Shown piece by piece: positions 32,262 to 39,169 of a stretch of DNA of 39,169 nt; positions within the stretch are counted from its first letter, which is position 1; each line of letters starts with the position of its first letter. A program made the translations under genes and the position numbers. Under the pieces are notes generated by a model. The model saw nothing but the letters and a program-made list of their open reading frames with translations, was not told the DNA's origin and ran no database searches. The stretch is from Bacteroidota bacterium (GTDB taxonomy: Bacteria > Bacteroidota > Bacteroidia > CAILMK01 > JAAYUY01). The stretch covers positions 1 to 39,169 of the forward strand of contig JADHTG010000026.1 in the NCBI GenBank assembly GCA_016776505.1, given 5' to 3'.

Positions 32262-34466
32262 TTATTTGAACTCCTTAAAATGAATTTTTAGTTTATTCTC
32301 AAAATAATCGATAGCTGGCGATTGCCAGTCCACAAAATCAATTCCCAAACCATAATTCCGTTTATGAAATTGTTTTTCTTTTTGTCCTGTAGCAGGGCTA
32401 AAATATTCTTTATTATTTCCCATCCTGCTGTCCTTTTCCTGCTTATTGGATCCGTATTCTTTTATCAAATAGGTGTCATCACCTGTCAAATCTGCAAATA
32501 AGCAAATCTGGTCAGAATACAAATGATACAAGGCCGAAATGGAAGGAGGATTGTTTCTTTCATGATTGGTTGCCCCGTAATTATGGCCCTTTCCATTGGT
32601 TTGATAGACGTCGTCTCCTTCTGTATCCAAAAAGAAAACCTGTGATTTATTGATGGCATATCCCAGGCCGTCATCTTTGATCTTGTAAACATCGTTTCCA
32701 CCTTTATTAAGAAGAATTGCAATGGTATAGTCGTGACCGAATGCGATCCCTGCAGCTTGTTTTTCCCAAATACTGTGCAAATCATTCCCGCCTTCATCCA
32801 TTAATACTCCCAGGCAGAAATGTGCTCCCGAAGCCTGGCTCCAACCTGTACTTTGATAGGTATCATTTCCCCCTTGGTCGTAAAGGAAACCGGAGCCATA
32901 CCAATATCCACAACCCTGAGCCCATCCTCCTGCCAGGTATTCGTCATTTCCTTCCAGATCGATCAGGGTGCCCATTCCACCGGCCCAGTCATGTCCATCA
33001 GTTATATCTCCCCTCCTGCCCACTCCACAGCCCTGGACATAGGAATAATTGTACTGTCCCTTAAATGAATGGTAGTAATCTGATCGGAAAACAATGGCTG
33101 TATCCGGTTCAGCGAAATAAGAATCATTTCCACTGCGATTGATCAGGCTGCCGACTCCTCCCACTCCACCGTATCCCTGTCCGTCTCCCCAGATTTTATA
33201 GCTGTCATTGCCGCTGTTATCAATCGCCAAACCCACCCCAAAGTAGGCAGCACCCTGCCCGCTGGTCCACATGTCGTAATGATCGTCTCCTTCCATATCT
33301 GCAAGGATCCCCACTCCCAGCATAGCCGCTCCCTGGCTTAAGCGCTTTGAAATATAGTGATCATCACCCCTGACATCCAGCAAAACCGATGCACCCATGA
33401 TAGCTGCACCCTGGCTGGGTAAATTCTCATCATTATTCACATATTCATCATTTCCTTCCATGTCAATAACCAAAGAAATGGGAATTTGAAGTGATGGTGT
33501 AGCTCCAACACATCCCAGCCATCTATCATTTCCACCAAAATCTACCACAAACATGGCATCAGAATATTGATGAACATCTTTTTTACTTCCTTTCACTACA
33601 ATACGACCAATGGGTGTATTGAATTCAAAATTTTGATCCTCCCACCTGATATGCTTATATCCAAGCATTATTTCCTGAATTGAGTCTGAGAATTGCTCGG
33701 CAATAGCGACAAGCTTTAAGCCGGCATAATAAATGGAATTCATATCGATATTTTGAACCACATTTTCCAGTTGCGGATAATATTCCATTCCATCAAATTG
33801 TGTTTCTCCCAATCGCCTGATACGCCAGCAGTTTACGGCATCTTTATAATTCACATTTCGCATTCCATATTGCTGAAAACGATAGGCTTCTGCCAGGTTA
33901 ATAACAGCCCGGGCAAGTTCTGTCTGGATAAGTGGATCAAGTGCTGATATCGCCTCCTTCAGATCTTTTTCAAGCAAAGGAAATTCACCCCTCTCTTCCA
34001 TTCGGTTGTAATCGAATACATAGCCGCTAAGGGCATACAGCTGTTTAACAGCGTGTAGCAATGGATTTGTTTTATCAGGAAATGCCCATAAAGAAGCTCC
34101 AAAAGCCCTGAATTCGGATGTTTGATGCATGATGCCACAAAAAGTACTCACTTTCAACAAGGCATCTCTATTTGATTTTAAATAATCCGGATGCATAAAA
34201 TCATTTACGGCAATCGCCTGCGTTTTGACATAGTCGTAAATGTATTGAGGTTCTGCCATCAGGTCATTGAATGCAGGAATGGCATACAGAATCTGGTTTG
34301 GATTCGGATAGCGCGACCAATATCCTTTGGGTGTAAATCCCAGATTCGATTCATCTATGTCCAGTTTATTCAACATCTCATCAAATGCATGATGAGAATG
34401 AACTTGCTGGCTGACACAATTCAGACTGACAGCAATCAGAAATAAAATAGCAATTGTTTTTTTCAT
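32262..34466 (-). CDS. Secreted G-[ND]-D-x-Y repeat protein
   Basis: This 734-residue protein has a signal peptide (~1-20). Residues ~25-300 are a helical N-terminal region. Residues ~308-665 contain twelve repeats built on G-[N/D]-D-x-[Y/W/H], with the Gly at 312, 338, 367, 393, 419, 446, 506, 533, 560, 590, 617 and 662. Spacing is 26-30 residues (one gap of 60, one of 45). Between the motifs runs '-QGAA-x-x-G-x-G-[LIV]-x-[LIV]-D-' (for example SQGAAMLGVGILADMEG). This is a regular solenoid-like repeat with acidic turns, likely to bind metal, perhaps calcium, as in RTX-like turns; that is inference. The C-terminal ~70 residues are non-repeating. It probably precedes the coiled-coil lipoprotein in one transcript. 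Confidence 0.82.
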   Translation of the reverse strand: MKKTIAILFLIAVSLNCVSQQVHSHHAFDEMLNKLDIDESNLGFTPKGYWSRYPNPNQILYAIPAFNDLMAEPQYIYDYVKTQAIAVNDFMHPDYLKSNRDALLKVSTFCGIMHQTSEFRAFGASLWAFPDKTNPLLHAVKQLYALSGYVFDYNRMEERGEFPLLEKDLKEAISALDPLIQTELARAVINLAEAYRFQQYGMRNVNYKDAVNCWRIRRLGETQFDGMEYYPQLENVVQNIDMNSIYYAGLKLVAIAEQFSDSIQEIMLGYKHIRWEDQNFEFNTPIGRIVVKGSKKDVHQYSDAMFVVDFGGNDRWLGCVGATPSLQIPISLVIDMEGNDEYVNNDENLPSQGAAIMGASVLLDVRGDDHYISKRLSQGAAMLGVGILADMEGDDHYDMWTSGQGAAYFGVGLAIDNSGNDSYKIWGDGQGYGGVGGVGSLINRSGNDSYFAEPDTAIVFRSDYYHSFKGQYNYSYVQGCGVGRRGDITDGHDWAGGMGTLIDLEGNDEYLAGGWAQGCGYWYGSGFLYDQGGNDTYQSTGWSQASGAHFCLGVLMDEGGNDLHSIWEKQAAGIAFGHDYTIAILLNKGGNDVYKIKDDGLGYAINKSQVFFLDTEGDDVYQTNGKGHNYGATNHERNNPPSISALYHLYSDQICLFADLTGDDTYLIKEYGSNKQEKDSRMGNNKEYFSPATGQKEKQFHKRNYGLGIDFVDWQSPAIDYFENKLKIHFKEFK

Positions 34467-34497
34467 ACAGCCATTTTTGAATGTATAAAATTAAGTA

Positions 34498-34769
34498 AAT
34501 TAACCCGTTTAGCTGTTGAAATGATACTTTACAATTATTAAACCTCATTATTCATTTCTATTTATCAAAGTTTTATCTTCGTGTAGCTTCGTGAAAATCC
34601 ATGCCTGTCGGCAGGTTGCTTCGAGCATCTTCGTGTAAAATTTTTTATAACACGAAGATTCACGAAATTATTGAAGATTCACGAAGTTTTAATAATTTCT
34701 CCAATATCATAAATAGAAAAGCCAAATTCTAAGACAATGTCAGGCATTTTCCAGCTATTAAACGGGTTA
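34498..34769. repeat. Dispersed palindromic repeat, copy 2
   Basis: This 272-bp region is related to copy 1 at 12414-12585. It starts with TAACCCGTTTA (34501-34511) and ends with its exact inverse TAAACGGGTTA (34759-34769), so it carries 11-bp terminal inverted repeats. Inside, ATCTTCGTGT (34627-34636) and ACACGAAGAT (34650-34659) form a perfect 10-bp stem around an AT-rich loop, followed by repeated GATTCACGAA words (34658-34686). No ORF is present. It resembles a non-autonomous repeat element. Confidence 0.6.
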
Positions 34770-34985
34770 GTATAATAGAATGTAAATCAAGCTTCAAACA
34801 GTTGATTGTGCAAGAGCTTCCAGACAAATCGTTGAATTCCTGATAAACTTAGTTGAGTAATTTTTCCAGTCAACAATTATTTCATTGTTTATTTAATTTT
34901 TCAAGCATTTAATTTCTATACCTATCTTTACCTATCATTTTCTATTTGACATGCTTTTTGCATATACATATGCCTAATGCTTTCT

Positions 34986-35672
34986 ATGAGAAGAATATTA
35001 TTGCTTTTGACCATCAGTTTGATCACTTTACAGGGCTATAGCCAGAAAGGAGTCTATTTCAGGTTAATGGGCGGAGCATCTTTGCCTCTGCAGGATTTAA
35101 GCTCCACAGAATGGACCACTGACGATAAAGCAGGAGGTTTTGCAAAGCTTGGCTACCAGGGAAGTTTAGATTTAAGCTGGTATATCACACCCAATTTGGG
35201 AGTGGCTGTAAGCGGAATGAAAAGCTATTACCAGCTAAACACAGATGAGATATTTAACAAAGCTTTTGAACCCGGGATTGATTCCACTATTTTAATTGAT
35301 GCCAGCCCCTGGCTTTTGAATTACATGATGTTTGGTCCGGTATACAATGTATTTCTTTCAGAAAATTTAGTACTGGAAAGTCGTTTACAAATCGGTAAAA
35401 TGCATACCAACTCTCCCAAAATTGAATTGAGAGTATTGGATGTAAATGCCATAATTAGTACTTACACCCGTAATTTGTCCTATGCCGAAGGATGGCAATA
35501 TAATGCCGCTCTAGGCTTAAAATACAATTTATCGGAAAGCGAAGGTATCTGGTTAAGTATCATGTTGGCCTATCATTACAGCCAGCTTGAATTTACCTAT
35601 AAAGAAACCATTAAAGTCCTGAATAACCTGGGTGCCTTGAATGCATCTGTTGGCTTATCCTATAAGTTCTAA
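34986..35672 (+). CDS. Outer-membrane beta-barrel protein
   Basis: This is a 228-residue protein (231 if ATG 34977 is used) with a signal peptide (MRRILLLLTISLITLQGYSQ). Mature sequence is alternating amphipathic strands ('GVYFRLMGGASLPL', 'LSWYITPNLGVAVSG', 'NLVLESRLQIG', 'WQYNAALGLKYNL') ending in the C-terminal strand 'LNASVGLSYKF'. It is a small outer-membrane barrel of the OmpA/OmpW-like size class. I prefer ATG 34986 for its charged n-region. The stop overlaps the convergent EamA gene by 4 bp. Confidence 0.78.
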   Translation: MRRILLLLTISLITLQGYSQKGVYFRLMGGASLPLQDLSSTEWTTDDKAGGFAKLGYQGSLDLSWYITPNLGVAVSGMKSYYQLNTDEIFNKAFEPGIDSTILIDASPWLLNYMMFGPVYNVFLSENLVLESRLQIGKMHTNSPKIELRVLDVNAIISTYTRNLSYAEGWQYNAALGLKYNLSESEGIWLSIMLAYHYSQLEFTYKETIKVLNNLGALNASVGLSYKF

Positions 35673-36568
35673 AGAAAAAGGAATACGACTCCGATCACAC
35701 TTACAATGGCCCCAATAATTTCCCTGACTGATACTTTTTGCCTGAACATGATAATGGCTGGAGGGATGATGAGTACTGGTACTATAGCCATCAGGGTGGA
35801 TGCAATGCCTGTGCTGGTGTATTTAATGGCGACCAGGGAAAAGGAAACTCCTAAAAAAGGACCAAAAACAGAACCTAAAGTAATACCTGACATTGCTTTT
35901 TTGGTTTTCAGGGAATTAAAAATGCTCTTCCATCTCTTCAAATAACTGACTATCAATACAAAACCAATTAATCCTGCAATGATCCTGATTTGAGTGGCGG
36001 CAAAGGGATTATAATCCTCCATCCCGTATTTACTCAATACCAAACCTACAGCCTGCCCGATGGCTCCTAAAAATGCGAACAAAAGTCCTTTAATGGGTTG
36101 GTTAAAACTGAAATTACTATTTCCATTGCCTCTGCTCAAAACAGCCATTCCAATCCCGATCATCACGAGCAACATACCAAAAACATGTTTTAAGAGCATG
36201 CTTTCGCCCAGGATCAGCCAGCCTATTAATGCGGTCATGGGTGGAACAAGGGTCATCATGAGCATGGCAATTCTTGATCCTACTATGGGATAAGATTTAA
36301 AAAGGAAATAATCGCCCAAAACAAAACCTACCAGACCGGACACAGCCAGCCAAAACCATTGATGTCCTGTTGCGTCAATAGGAAAAAGGGGACCTCTTAG
36401 CATCAGATTCAGGACTGACAGGAGCACAAAAGCAATTGCCAACCTGGTGATATTCACTGCTATAGTTCCGACCTTTTTTGTTGCCGATTCAAAAGCCAGG
36501 GCAGTAATCGTCCAGCAAAAAGCAGTGAATAAAGCTGCAATTTCTCCGAAATGGTTGATGTTTATCAT
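35669..36568 (-). CDS. EamA/DMT-family transporter
   Basis: This is a 299-residue inner-membrane protein of about ten helices in two EamA halves. The first half includes 'LTRLAIAFVLLSV' and 'LVGFVLGDYFLFKSYPIVGSR', the second 'AAFLGAIGQAVGL'-type and 'KYTSTGIASTLMAIVPVLII' sequence. EamA proteins export metabolites such as amino acids or sugars; the substrate cannot be read off. It is 43 bp downstream of the RelA/SpoT homologue on the same strand and may be cotranscribed. Confidence 0.92.
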   Translation of the reverse strand: MININHFGEIAALFTAFCWTITALAFESATKKVGTIAVNITRLAIAFVLLSVLNLMLRGPLFPIDATGHQWFWLAVSGLVGFVLGDYFLFKSYPIVGSRIAMLMMTLVPPMTALIGWLILGESMLLKHVFGMLLVMIGIGMAVLSRGNGNSNFSFNQPIKGLLFAFLGAIGQAVGLVLSKYGMEDYNPFAATQIRIIAGLIGFVLIVSYLKRWKSIFNSLKTKKAMSGITLGSVFGPFLGVSFSLVAIKYTSTGIASTLMAIVPVLIIPPAIIMFRQKVSVREIIGAIVSVIGVVFLFL

Positions 36569-36611
36569 CTGCTTACAATGGAAAACTAAATCAGATATTT
36601 TTTGTCTTCAA

Positions 36612-38819
36612 TTAGGTGTTTTGATCAATTCGAACTGCTTTTTCAACTCCTTTTGTCTGTCTCAGCTTCTTTAGCAACATATTCAGTTGATCTGTATTTT
36701 GAATATTTACATTCAATATTCCTTCAAACTTAACATTCTTTGATTTGATTTGAATCGATTGGATGTTTAATTTCAATTCGTTTGAAATAATTTCTGTAAT
36801 CCTGTTCACTAATCCTTTCTCATCATTTCCTGTAATTCTGATATTCACCTCAAAACTCAAATTCTGCTGATTCTGAGTCCACTTGACATGAATCTGTCGG
36901 TAATCATAGTTTTTACGCATTTGAACAGCGTTAGGGCATTTTTGCTTGTGAACTGTAATTCCTCTGTGAATGGTTATAAAACCAAATATAGGATCGCCCG
37001 GAATAGGTGAACAACATTTCGCATAAGTCATATTAATGTTCCTTATATGATCTTCTTCTACCTCAATGATTTCATTGAGTTCGTTTTTGTTGACCGCTTT
37101 ACCCTCCTTCAGAACACGCATGGGCTTGTTCAGTTGTTTTTCATTCTCTTTTTGCGACCGGATAAGTTCTTTAAGCCTCAAAGGTTCCAGTTCTTTTTTC
37201 GCAATCTTCGAGTAAAACTCCAATGCATTCTTAAACTTGAAATGATTGATGATGAAATTAATGGTTGCATCGTTATAAGGAATTTTCCAATTTCTGAATT
37301 TTCTTTTAATGATGGCCTTTCCCTGTTCTGATTCCAGGTTTTCTTCTTCAGAAAGCCACCTTTTTATTTTATTCTTTGCTTTGGAGGTGAAAACAAATTT
37401 CAACCAGTCTCTTTTTGGTTTTTGCTTTTTGCTTGTTAAAATTTCTACCCTGTCCCCATTTTGTAATTCCTGTTTTAGCGTAACGATCCTTCCGTTGATC
37501 TTCGCTCCGGAACAGCTTGCGCCTACTTCAGTATGTAAATCAAATGCCAAATCGAGTACGGTTGATCCCCTCTTTAGCTTTCTGAGATCTCCGGCAGGAG
37601 TAAATACAAAGATCTCATCTATAGCTGTTTTAGCAGATGGATCAGCAGTCAGATCCCTAAGCTTTACATTCGGGTTCTCAAATAAATCCCGTATCCTTTT
37701 CAGCCAGTTTTCAACCCATGTATCTGTTTTTATACCTTTATATTTCCAGTGTGCAGCCATTCCTTTTTCAGCTAGTTCATCCATTCTTGTACTGCGGATT
37801 TGAATTTCCACCCACTTACTTTCGGGACCTAAAACTGTGATGTGCAAGGATTCATACCCGCTTTCCCTGGGTTTGCTGATCCAGTCTCTTAATCGTTTTG
37901 GATTGGGCTTATAAATATTGGTGACTATGGAATACGCATGCCAGCAATCTGCTTTCTCCGCTTTGGGTTTGGATTTTAAGAGTATCCTGATGGCAAAAAT
38001 ATCATATACCTGTTCAAAATCAACATTTTGTTTCTGCATTTTCAACCAGATCGAATGAACTGATTTTGTCCTCCATTGTATATCATAGGCGCAATTAAGT
38101 CCTTTTAATGCAGCATGAACCGGCATTAAGAATGAGTCAACAAACTGCTTACGTTCTGCCAGACTGCTGTGAAGTTTTTTGTCAATGGAACGGTATTCAA
38201 CCGGATGAATGCACTTAAAAGCGGTATCCTCCAGCTCATTTTTTATGCTATGAAATCCAAGTCTGTGGGCAATTTGTACGTAAAGGAAATAGGTTTCATT
38301 TGATATGGACAGCAATTCAGCTGCAGGATAGTCCTGCAAATTCCTCATGATAAAAATACGCTCTGCTAATTTGATCAAAATAGCCCTGACATCTTTAACG
38401 GATGTGAGCATAAGTTTCATGAAATTTTCGGATTGATTTTGAATCCGTTTTGTATCCATCTGATCAATAAGAAGTAAATCGTCCATGATCTGCAGGACCG
38501 AAATGTCAAAGGTTTTTTGTATGCTTTGCCTGTCAATTAGTTTTGATTTGTAACCTTCATAAAGCAATAAACTGCATATGGAAGGATAGCGTAAGTACAT
38601 CTCATTAAGTGCTATTAAAGCTGTATCGATCGATTTTTTGATCAATTGATTGGAACTCTCCCGGGGAGGAGTTTCAATCCAATTCAAGAGAATTCGAAAT
38701 GCTTCCTTGAGTTTAAGCTGTTCTTTCCGGTTAATCTGATCTCCAAAGCCACTAATTAAACTTTTATAGCTTTTGGGGATAACTGATCTATCGGGTTTAC
38801 TATGGAATAGCCGGGCCAT
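36612..38819 (-). CDS. RelA/SpoT homologue with degenerate hydrolase domain
   Basis: This is a 735-residue (p)ppGpp synthetase-type protein. The synthetase domain (~240-360) is intact in pattern: VYDIFAIRIL (271-280), 'KPRESGYESLHITVLGPE' (316-333) and VEIQIRS...MAAHWKYKG. The basic RLRD (309-312) occupies the RxKD/ExDD determinant site. The TGS domain is at ~402-463 (IFVFTPAGDLRKLKRGSTVLDLA) and an ACT domain at the C-terminus (~655-735). The N-terminal HD hydrolase domain has lost its metal ligands: LLLYEGY (84-90) stands where 'LLHD-x2-ED' is expected, and KLAERIFIMRN (150-160) replaces 'KLADRLHNMRT'. I infer that it synthesises but cannot hydrolyse (p)ppGpp, so a second, bifunctional homologue should exist elsewhere. 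Confidence 0.9.
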   Translation of the reverse strand: MARLFHSKPDRSVIPKSYKSLISGFGDQINRKEQLKLKEAFRILLNWIETPPRESSNQLIKKSIDTALIALNEMYLRYPSICSLLLYEGYKSKLIDRQSIQKTFDISVLQIMDDLLLIDQMDTKRIQNQSENFMKLMLTSVKDVRAILIKLAERIFIMRNLQDYPAAELLSISNETYFLYVQIAHRLGFHSIKNELEDTAFKCIHPVEYRSIDKKLHSSLAERKQFVDSFLMPVHAALKGLNCAYDIQWRTKSVHSIWLKMQKQNVDFEQVYDIFAIRILLKSKPKAEKADCWHAYSIVTNIYKPNPKRLRDWISKPRESGYESLHITVLGPESKWVEIQIRSTRMDELAEKGMAAHWKYKGIKTDTWVENWLKRIRDLFENPNVKLRDLTADPSAKTAIDEIFVFTPAGDLRKLKRGSTVLDLAFDLHTEVGASCSGAKINGRIVTLKQELQNGDRVEILTSKKQKPKRDWLKFVFTSKAKNKIKRWLSEEENLESEQGKAIIKRKFRNWKIPYNDATINFIINHFKFKNALEFYSKIAKKELEPLRLKELIRSQKENEKQLNKPMRVLKEGKAVNKNELNEIIEVEEDHIRNINMTYAKCCSPIPGDPIFGFITIHRGITVHKQKCPNAVQMRKNYDYRQIHVKWTQNQQNLSFEVNIRITGNDEKGLVNRITEIISNELKLNIQSIQIKSKNVKFEGILNVNIQNTDQLNMLLKKLRQTKGVEKAVRIDQNT

Positions 38820-39169
38820 AAGATATGTATTATCAAACGGATTGGATGCAAAAATTAGACTAATCGCATGGCATGAAAAACTGGCAGCCAGGTAAACCTG
38901 AGCCCGGGAGAGTATATGATTGCAATTAAAATGAGATTTTTCTTAGGCCATTTGTGTTTATGTATCCCTTCCATCGCTTTCATATTGCTTGTAGCGTTCA
39001 TTGACCGACACAGGCTTGCTAAAAGCGCTGATTTTTTTTAGTATCCCGAACTCAGCTTACAAAAGGCGAATGGGAAGCAATCTGTTCGACTACCTCCCAT
39101 TCTACTTTGAATCTACCGTAGTATTTTCAAAGTCTCAAGTAGAGCTTGAAACTAACTTTTTAACACAGG
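38820..39169. other. Gene-poor right edge with clustered inverted repeats
   Basis: These 350 bp hold no recognised gene. Three inverted repeats cluster at the end: GAATGGGA (39068-39075) with TCCCATTC (39095-39102); ACTTTGAA (39104-39111) with TTCAAAGT (39126-39133), the loop of which contains CTACCGTAG; and TCAAG (39135-39139) with CTTGA (39145-39149). A short frame on the plus strand (38916-39041) is listed separately. The window ends before any boundary can be seen. Confidence 0.5.
38916..39041 (+). CDS. Possible small membrane peptide (41 residues)
   Basis: ATG 38916, preceded 7 nt upstream by GGGAGAG (Shine-Dalgarno-like), opens 41 codons to TAG at 39039. The product is hydrophobic with a likely single helix (CLCIPSIAFILLVAFI, residues ~13-28) and a basic end (DRHRLAK). 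No family is recognised; the composition and context are only weak support. Confidence 0.25.
   Translation: MIAIKMRFFLGHLCLCIPSIAFILLVAFIDRHRLAKSADFF

Noticed and set aside
37309..37803. 164-codon plus-strand frame inside the RelA/SpoT homologue
   Set aside because: Antisense to the TGS and synthetase domains, with no independent support.
39068..39149. tRNA or tmRNA-like structure at the right edge
   Set aside because: The stems do not fit a cloverleaf, and no anticodon or T-arm consensus could be placed.
1..39169. CRISPR array, rRNA or tRNA genes
   Set aside because: No regularly spaced direct repeats with unique spacers, and no cloverleaf or rRNA-like sequence was recognised by eye; a covariance-model scan would be decisive.

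Overview
The window is chromosomal DNA from a member of the Bacteroidota. Several secreted proteins end in type IX secretion (T9SS, Por secretion) sorting domains. There is a FISUMP-domain protein, GEVED domains, and many small secreted or outer-membrane proteins with short 'MKK...' signal peptides. Upstream regions carry the Bacteroidota -7 element TAnnTTTG instead of strong Shine-Dalgarno sites, and gyrA has a TPR gene directly downstream. I cannot place it to order or genus. I see no rRNA, tRNA, CRISPR array, integrase or intact insertion sequence.

Layout. 1-1300: a small metalloprotease-like gene broken by an in-frame TAG, set in repeat- and hairpin-rich DNA without intact genes. 1310-8506 (minus strand): housekeeping block nfeD-mutS2 (7 bp apart), gyrA, and a periplasmic TPR protein with its own promoter. 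8715-12413 (plus): a CAP/OmpA-like secreted protein, an Hsp15-type S4 RNA-binding protein and a secreted protein with a lysine-rich tail. 12425-15654: a dispersed repeat, an HD phosphohydrolase, a sensorless hybrid histidine kinase and a FISUMP/T9SS protein. 15730-19240: mnmA overlapping a convergent SDR dehydrogenase, then an OB-fold-like lipoprotein and a PepSY membrane protein ending in a strong hairpin. 19297-27603: secreted/T9SS proteins, including a deiodinase-like thioredoxin-fold protein 1 bp from a second T9SS cargo, and a 1854-residue multidomain surface protein. 27701-29963: an M14 metallopeptidase translationally overlapped with a membrane protein. 30134-35672: DUF1289, two outer-membrane barrels, a coiled-coil lipoprotein and a protein with twelve G-[ND]-D-x-Y repeats. 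35669-38819: a RelA/SpoT homologue with a decayed hydrolase domain, followed by an EamA transporter. 38820-39169: no convincing gene, but clustered inverted repeats.

How it fits together. Most of the window is ordinary core genome: DNA topology, MutS2/Smr ribosome or recombination surveillance, tRNA thiolation, ribosome rescue and (p)ppGpp signalling. It is interspersed with lineage-specific envelope and secreted proteins. The parts most worth a second look are the G-[ND]-D-x-Y solenoid protein with its coiled-coil lipoprotein neighbour, the Cys-type deiodinase-like T9SS pair, the readable gene continuation past a TAG, the RelA with a lost HD site, and a dispersed palindromic repeat present twice (about 12.4-12.6 kb and 34.5-34.8 kb). 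I did not find a clearly new defence or mobile system.
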